A stretch of 64,000 bases of DNA from Sphingobacteriaceae bacterium GW460-11-11-14-LB5. GTDB taxonomy: Bacteria > Bacteroidota > Bacteroidia > Sphingobacteriales > Sphingobacteriaceae. The position numbers and the translations under genes were made by a program. A model generated the notes under the pieces. It ran no database searches. It was given only the letters and a program-made list of their open reading frames with translations, and had not been told where the DNA came from. Within the stretch, counting starts at the first letter, position 1, and each line of letters starts with the position of its first letter. The DNA lies in NCBI GenBank assembly GCA_002151545.1, contig CP021237.1, forward strand, positions 3,782,001 through 3,846,000, in the 5' to 3' direction. Below, in pieces: positions 59,201 to 64,000 of this stretch.

Positions 59201-61648
59201 ATGATAAGAATTTGCGCGCTCCTGTTTTTTTGTAGCCTTACCAATATTATTTTAGCACAACAGTTTACCATTACAGGTACAGTTAAAGATAATAGTGGAC
59301 AACCTATTCCTTTTGCTTCGGTTTATTTAAAAAGTACAACCAGTGGAACATCGGCAAATGTTGATGGGAAATACGCTATGAAATTAAAAACCGGCCAATA
59401 TACTTTAAGTTTTAGGGCCGTGGGGTATAAACAGCAAGATCATATTATTAATCTTTCAGCAGATCAGTCGCTTAATGTAACATTAACATCAGAGAGTTAT
59501 ACTTTAGAAAACGTAAACATCAGGGCAAATGCTGAAGATCCGGCTTACGCCATTATCCGTAAGGCCATTAAACAGAGAAAAACACATCTAAATGAGGTTA
59601 AAGCGTTTAGTTGCGATGTTTATATAAAAGGTGTACAACGTTTAAGGGGTGCTCCTAAAAAGTTCTTTGGCCAGGACATCCAAAAAGTGTTAGAGCTCGA
59701 TACCAACAGAAAGGGCATCATTTATTTATCAGAATCTCAAAGCAAGTTTAATTTCAGAAATCCAAATGATGTGCATGAGGAAATGATCTCTTCAAAAGTT
59801 GCCGGGAGAAATAATTCTTTTAGTTTTAATAAGGCATCTGATCTAATTATTAATTTCTACGACAATTACCTGCTTGAAAACAAATTGAGTGCGAGGGGCT
59901 TCATCTCTCCAATTGCAGATAATGCCTTATTTTATTATAAATACAAATTACTCGGCGAAACCAAAGAAAACGGAGAGCTGATCCACAAAATCCAGGTGAT
60001 TCCCCGTCGTGAAAACGACCCGGTATTCAGAGGGATTATCTATATTATCGACGACAGCTGGAGAATATACAATACCGATGTTTACCTAACCAAAAACGCA
60101 GGGATCAATTTTATTGATACCTTAAACATCAGTCAGCAATTTACCAAGGTTAAGGATGTTTATATGCCTACCGCCATTAATTTTCAGTTTGCCGGAAATG
60201 TGCTGGGATTTAAAATTGCGGGTTATTACGTGGGTATTTATAGCAACTACAATATCGATCCAAAGTTTCCTAAAAACTTCTTCAATGGTGAAATACTGAA
60301 AATAACGGAAATGGTTAATAAAAAAGATTCCGCTTACTGGACCAATAACAGACCTATTCCTTTAACGGAAGATGAAAAAATTAATTACGTTAAAAAAGAC
60401 AGTATTGCAAAGTTAAAAGAGTCGAAAAAATACCTTGATTCAATAGAAAAAGACAATAATAAGTTCGGAATAGGCAAACTGTTGCTTAGAGGGGTAAGTA
60501 TTAACGACCGGTACGATAAGGAATATTGGTATTTTGACCCGGTGCTTAAAGCTATATTTTACAATACGGTAGAAGGTTTTGCGGTAAAATATGGGATTAC
60601 TTACAGAAAGGATTTCGAGAATAGAAGATCTTATTCCATTCGTCCTGAACTGAGATACGGTTTTGCCAACCAAAAACTTACGGGAAGTTTGACCGGGAGT
60701 TACTATTACAATCCCCTTAAAAGGGCAAGTGTAGGTGCATCATTCGGAAACGGCATTTTTGATCTGAACAACTTAGGCTCCATGACTGCATTGGGCAATA
60801 CGATTAACTCGCTACTTTATGAAAAAAACTTCTCCAAATTTTATGAGAAAAGTTTTATTAACATTAATACCACCAGAGAACTGGCAACTGGCCTGCAGGG
60901 AAGCGTAAGTGTAGATTATAGCAAAAACAAAAGCTTAACCAATAATTCTACCTTTAAATTCTTCGATGCAAAAGATAGGGAGTTCACATCCAACAATCCT
61001 TTTAGTCCAGCTACTGAAACACTACTCTTTCCTACCTATAAATCATTAAGTGCCACCGCGAGTTTAACCTATACCATTGGTCAGAAATACATTACCCGTC
61101 CTGATGGTAAGTTTTATACCGAATCGCGATACCCTAGAATTACAGTTTTGTACAAAAAAGGATTTAACAATGTTTTAAACAGTGATGTTGATTATGATTT
61201 TGTAAAGGCAGAGGTATATCAGGATCGGATTGGATTAGGTTTATTAGGCTATACTTCATTTTTGGTTGGTGCAGGTAAATTCCTGAACAATAGCAAAATG
61301 TATTATCCTGATTTCAAACATTTTTCAGGTAACATCTCTACCATCTTCCCGCCTAACTTAAGAAAGTTTCAATATTTAGATTTTTACCAGTTTAGCACCA
61401 ATCAACAATACTTCGAAGCGCATTTAGAACATAATTTTGCAGGCTTTTTTATGAATAAAGTTCCATTACTCCGTAAGGCCAAGTTGGAAGAATTTATTGG
61501 TGGAGGCTATCTTTCGTCGCCCGAAAAGCGGAATTATAAAGAATTTTATTTCGGCATTCAGCGTCTGGTGTTAAGGGCGAGTTATGGTTTTGCATATGAT
61601 GGCGGACGTAAATTAACACAAGGATTTAGGATTTCTTACGGATTTTAA
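59201..61648 (+). CDS. DUF5686 outer-membrane protein with carboxypeptidase-regulatory-like domain
   Basis: An 815-residue protein. The signal peptide ends IILAQQ. The first domain (about 22-105) is a carboxypeptidase-regulatory-like fold: FTITGTVKDNSGQPIPFASV and YTLSFRAVGYKQQDHIINLS. The remainder (about 110-815) is DUF5686, with KAFSCDVYIKGVQRL, EMISSKVAGRN and many barrel strands ending RISYGF with a C-terminal Phe. The location is the outer membrane. The function is unknown; an envelope or TonB-independent surface role is likely. Confidence 0.85.
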   Translation: MIRICALLFFCSLTNIILAQQFTITGTVKDNSGQPIPFASVYLKSTTSGTSANVDGKYAMKLKTGQYTLSFRAVGYKQQDHIINLSADQSLNVTLTSESYTLENVNIRANAEDPAYAIIRKAIKQRKTHLNEVKAFSCDVYIKGVQRLRGAPKKFFGQDIQKVLELDTNRKGIIYLSESQSKFNFRNPNDVHEEMISSKVAGRNNSFSFNKASDLIINFYDNYLLENKLSARGFISPIADNALFYYKYKLLGETKENGELIHKIQVIPRRENDPVFRGIIYIIDDSWRIYNTDVYLTKNAGINFIDTLNISQQFTKVKDVYMPTAINFQFAGNVLGFKIAGYYVGIYSNYNIDPKFPKNFFNGEILKITEMVNKKDSAYWTNNRPIPLTEDEKINYVKKDSIAKLKESKKYLDSIEKDNNKFGIGKLLLRGVSINDRYDKEYWYFDPVLKAIFYNTVEGFAVKYGITYRKDFENRRSYSIRPELRYGFANQKLTGSLTGSYYYNPLKRASVGASFGNGIFDLNNLGSMTALGNTINSLLYEKNFSKFYEKSFININTTRELATGLQGSVSVDYSKNKSLTNNSTFKFFDAKDREFTSNNPFSPATETLLFPTYKSLSATASLTYTIGQKYITRPDGKFYTESRYPRITVLYKKGFNNVLNSDVDYDFVKAEVYQDRIGLGLLGYTSFLVGAGKFLNNSKMYYPDFKHFSGNISTIFPPNLRKFQYLDFYQFSTNQQYFEAHLEHNFAGFFMNKVPLLRKAKLEEFIGGGYLSSPEKRNYKEFYFGIQRLVLRASYGFAYDGGRKLTQGFRISYGF

Positions 61649-61651
61649 TAC

Positions 61652-61717
61652 GGCTGAAGGTGTAGGGTTTAAGGCGTAGGGTAATGCCTTCTACCGTAAG
61701 CCTTTTAGCCTTCAACC
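61652..61717. repeat. AAGGT-type imperfect inverted repeat upstream of trhO
   Basis: GGCTGAAGGTGTAGGGTTTA and AAGCCTTTTAGCCTTCAACC are inverted degenerate copies with a six-base centre. Same family as the element between panB and carA. Confidence 0.6.
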
Positions 61718-61725
61718 TTTTTTAC

Positions 61726-61733
61726 TATCTTTG
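61726..61733 (+). promoter_or_regulatory. -7 promoter box of trhO
   Basis: TATCTTTG lies 40 nt before the ATG at 61774. The leader contains a small perfect hairpin (CCGTT, TGC, AACGG at 61748-61760). Confidence 0.5.
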
Positions 61734-61773
61734 CCCCGCTTTAAACGCCGTTTGCAACGGTATCAATAGCGTT

Positions 61774-62709
61774 ATGAAAAAATATCAGACACTACTTTAC
61801 TATTGCTATAGTTACATAGCAGATGCAGAACAATTTGCTGCCGATCATCTTAAATTTTGTAAATCGTTAGACCTGGTTGGACGTATTATCGTTGCCGATG
61901 AAGGATTAAACGGAACGGTTTCCGGAACCGTTGAGTCTTGCGATGCTTATATGAAAGCGGTACACGCCGATGAAAGATTTGCAAAAACAGAATTTAAAAT
62001 AGACCAGGTTGAAGAGCCTTCTTTCCTGAAGATGCATTGCCGTTATAAATCAGAAATTGTACATTCTGGTTTAAGGGATACCTCAATCATTAATCCGAAT
62101 GAAAAAACAGGCAAACATTTAGAACCTGTAGATTTCATGAAAATGAAGGATGATGAGGATGTAATTATCCTTGATGTTCGTTCTAATTATGAGCATAATT
62201 TAGGTAAATTTAAAAATGCAGTAACGCTTGATATTGAAAATTTTCGCGATTTTCCTGAGCAGATTAATCAACTTGCCCAATACAAAGACAAGAAAATATT
62301 AACCTATTGTACCGGTGGTATTAAGTGCGAAAAGGCTTCTGCTTTGCTTTTACACCATGGTTTTAATGATGTTTATCAATTACACGGTGGCATTATTAAA
62401 TACGGAAAAGAAGCTGGTGGTAAAGACTTTGAAGGCAAATGTTATGTTTTCGACAACCGCATTGCAGTTGATGTAAATGAGGTAAATCCTACTATTGTTT
62501 CGGTTTGCTATAACTGTGGTAAAACTACCCCAAAAATGATTAATTGCGCCAATCCGGAGTGTAATGAGCACATTACCCAATGCGACGAATGTGGCGATCA
62601 GCTTCAGGGTTGCTGCTCAACAGCATGCACCACTAACCCACGCAAGCGCCCGTATGATGGTACTGGTTATTATGTAAAGGTTCCGCAGCCTGTTGCTGTG
62701 AAGGCGTAA
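61774..62709 (+). CDS. trhO: tRNA uridine-5-hydroxylation protein TrhO (rhodanese-like)
   Basis: A 311-residue protein of the YceA/TrhO family, which makes 5-hydroxyuridine at tRNA position 34. The N-terminal domain has GRIIVADEGLNGTVSGT. The rhodanese domain has LDVRSNYEHNLGKFKNA and the active Cys179 in KKILTYCTGGIKCEKAS. A Cys-rich C-terminus (CYNCGKTTPKMINCANPEC onward) is typical of the family and probably binds zinc. The ATG at 61774 is chosen; a longer frame would run through the promoter. Confidence 0.92.
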   Translation: MKKYQTLLYYCYSYIADAEQFAADHLKFCKSLDLVGRIIVADEGLNGTVSGTVESCDAYMKAVHADERFAKTEFKIDQVEEPSFLKMHCRYKSEIVHSGLRDTSIINPNEKTGKHLEPVDFMKMKDDEDVIILDVRSNYEHNLGKFKNAVTLDIENFRDFPEQINQLAQYKDKKILTYCTGGIKCEKASALLLHHGFNDVYQLHGGIIKYGKEAGGKDFEGKCYVFDNRIAVDVNEVNPTIVSVCYNCGKTTPKMINCANPECNEHITQCDECGDQLQGCCSTACTTNPRKRPYDGTGYYVKVPQPVAVKA

Positions 62710-62780
62710 AGAAATTAAGTTACTATAAATATAATCCTCTTTTCAAGAGAATTTATCTTTCAACGGATCAAACTGACTGA

Positions 62781-62812
62781 CAAGGGGTTATTATCAATGT
62801 GATAACCCCTTG
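62781..62812 (+). terminator. Terminator-like hairpin downstream of trhO
   Basis: CAAGGGGTTAT pairs with ATAACCCCTTG (11 bp) around a 10-base loop. No T-run follows, so its terminator status is uncertain. Confidence 0.5.
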
Positions 62813-62831
62813 AAATCGTGAAATTATGGTA

Positions 62832-62899
62832 TCGTCACCCTGAATTCATTTCAGGGTCTACCTTGCAGGAAAGATGCTGAAATAAATTCAGCATGACGA
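62832..62899. repeat. CGTCA-bounded double-hairpin repeat, copy 6
   Basis: It begins TCGTCACCCTGAATTC and ends TCAGCATGACGA. One arm folds as ACCCTGA/TCAGGGT, the other as ATGCTGAA/TTCAGCAT. It lies between trhO and the sensor gene. The rest of 62710-63085 has only short repeated ACCATGAACTA-like words. Confidence 0.72.
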
Positions 62900-63070
62900 T
62901 CGCATTAGGCAATGAGTATTAGCCACACTTAGCTATGAACCATCAAACTATAAGCCATAAACTGTAACATGAACCACTTACCTAAGCAATTTGGCAATCA
63001 ACCATGAACTAAAAAACCATTAACGCCAGGACAACGGTTAAACGCTCGCCCGTATTAAACAATTTTTCAT

Positions 63071-63078
63071 TTACTTTG
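63071..63078 (+). promoter_or_regulatory. -7-like box of the propeller sensor gene
   Basis: TTACTTTG differs from TAnnTTTG at the second base and lies 7 nt before the ATG at 63086. Confidence 0.35.
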
Positions 63079-63085
63079 TGTAATA

Positions 63086-64000
63086 ATGGCTTTACCCGGT
63101 TACCATTTTATGCTAAACTACTTCAGGCTGCTAATACTGCTATGCTGCTTCGCTATAAATACCTATGCATCAGAAATTAAAAGCATAGGCGTTCCCTATA
63201 TAGAAAATTATCCAAAATCTGTTTATTCATCCGGTAACCAGAACTGGAGCATAGCAAAAGATAAAAATGGCGTAATGTACTTTGGCAATGCCGAAGGATT
63301 ATTAACTTTCGATGGGCGTTACTGGCAGAAATACCAGATGCCGAACAGGCAGATCGTGCGATCAGTCGCTACAGACAAAGGCAGGATTTACACAGGAAGT
63401 TTTGGCGAGTTCGGCTACTGGTCCATTAAGAACAACAAACTAAGCTACAGCTCACTTACCAATTTACTACCAAAAGGCGTCAAAATCAATGATGAAGTTT
63501 GGAAAATTTATGTTGACCAGAATCGGGTAATTTTCCAATCTTTTTCGAAGATTTTTATCTACAAAAACAACAAAATCGAGGTCATAAAATCCCCGTCCTC
63601 ATTTCTTTTCCTTCATAAGGTAAACAGCAGGTATATTATCGAGGTGCTCGAAAAAGGTTTATTTGAACTTATTGGTAACCAATTAATCCATATCCCAAAC
63701 AGCGAAAAGCTGGGCAAAGAGGGCATATTGTCTATTCTCCCTTATAAAACCAATGGCCTGATCATCGGCACAAGTAAAAACGGGCTATTTACGTATGATG
63801 GAAAAGATTTCAGTCCCTTAAATACGAGCGCCAACAACTATCTTAAAACCTATCAGCTCAATAATGGTGTGAGTTTACTGGGCAAATATTTTGCATATGG
63901 TACCATCCTTAACGGTTTGATTATTATTGATGAAAATGGAAAAGTTGTTCAACGCATCAATAAATCCAGTGGTTTACAAAACAATACTGTTTTAAGTTTA
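63086..64000 (+). CDS. Two-component-regulator propeller sensor, N-terminal part
   Basis: The frame begins at the ATG at 63086 (an in-frame ATG follows at 63110) and stays open to the window edge for 305 codons. After a signal anchor (LLILLCCFAINTYA) come propeller blades: NWSIAKDKNGVMYFGNAEGL, GRIYTGSFGEFGYWS, GLIIGTSKNGLFTYDG and LQNNTVLSL. These are Reg_prop repeats of periplasmic sensor domains in Bacteroidota regulators (hybrid two-component or LuxR-type). The kinase or output domain lies beyond the window. The ligand is unknown. Confidence 0.85.
   Translation, partial: MALPGYHFMLNYFRLLILLCCFAINTYASEIKSIGVPYIENYPKSVYSSGNQNWSIAKDKNGVMYFGNAEGLLTFDGRYWQKYQMPNRQIVRSVATDKGRIYTGSFGEFGYWSIKNNKLSYSSLTNLLPKGVKINDEVWKIYVDQNRVIFQSFSKIFIYKNNKIEVIKSPSSFLFLHKVNSRYIIEVLEKGLFELIGNQLIHIPNSEKLGKEGILSILPYKTNGLIIGTSKNGLFTYDGKDFSPLNTSANNYLKTYQLNNGVSLLGKYFAYGTILNGLIIIDENGKVVQRINKSSGLQNNTVLSL

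Noticed and set aside
61748..61760. Small hairpin in the trhO leader as a riboswitch or thermosensor
   Set aside because: A 5-bp stem with a 3-base loop is common by chance, and no conserved aptamer-like sequence surrounds it.
1..64000. tRNA, rRNA, prophage or replication origin
   Set aside because: No cloverleaf-like T-loop sequences, rRNA segments, phage genes or dnaA-box clusters were seen, although a covariance search could not be run.

Overview
The window looks like a chromosomal segment of a Bacteroidota bacterium, most likely Sphingobacteriaceae and Pedobacter-like. The evidence is the moderately AT-rich sequence, the many Bacteroidota -7 promoter boxes (TAnnTTTG), a PorT-type protein and a T9SS C-terminal sorting domain (type IX secretion), a split transketolase, a 633-residue PurF, a DUF5686 protein, and the gene order hydrolase-CBS-nadK-DUF6089-uppS-bamA-ompH-ompH. 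No tRNA, rRNA, CRISPR array, prophage or classical IS was seen. The assignment rests on protein recognition by eye, not on a search.

Layout. 1-7.1 kb: the end of an amino acid permease, a porin, MarC, an RsmB-like methyltransferase, a periplasmic-binding-fold lipoprotein and guaA. 7.2-14.5 kb: a Phd/PIN toxin-antitoxin pair, dCMP deaminase, a FucP-type sugar transporter, a LysE exporter, purF and murI. 14.8-22.7 kb: a minus-strand envelope cluster (two OmpH/Skp chaperones, BamA, UppS, DUF6089, NAD kinase, CBS protein, hydrolase). 22.8-33.2 kb: YqeY, SDR, PorT-like, UbiE/MenG, EngB, UbiA/MqnP-type prenyltransferase, oligoendopeptidase, MFS exporter and a second amino acid permease. 33.2-33.8 kb: a REP-associated tyrosine transposase (RAYT) enclosed by perfect inverted palindromes. 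34-43.6 kb: Kup with a new small membrane ORF, a T9SS-sorted protein, FAH hydrolase, M23 peptidase, Bcp, transketolase halves and an ECF sigma/anti-sigma/sensor triad. 43.7-53.6 kb: aminotransferase, two-component system, two lipoproteins, RluA-type synthase, panB, carA with an attenuator-like leader, and an ABC-2 exporter. 53.7-64 kb: Fic protein, pheS/degenerate-Rieske/TetR operon, kbl, DUF5686 protein, trhO and the start of a propeller sensor cut by the window edge.

Most genes are housekeeping. The interest lies between them. (1) The carA leader carries a 38-codon ORF, a T7 tract and a terminator-like hairpin, the same layout as UTP-sensitive pyrBI attenuation in enterobacteria. (2) The RAYT is a 678-bp unit with 29-bp perfect inverted ends. 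(3) Six intergenic elements of unrelated internal sequence share CGTCA...TGACG-type ends. (4) CCCC-TTTA-GGGG inverted-pair elements fill intergenic gaps, and one arm encodes part of an ABC permease N-terminus. (5) -7 boxes sit 3-9 nt from the start codons of eight genes, predicting leaderless or near-leaderless mRNAs. (6) A putative anti-sigma factor carries three VPxxYF repeats.
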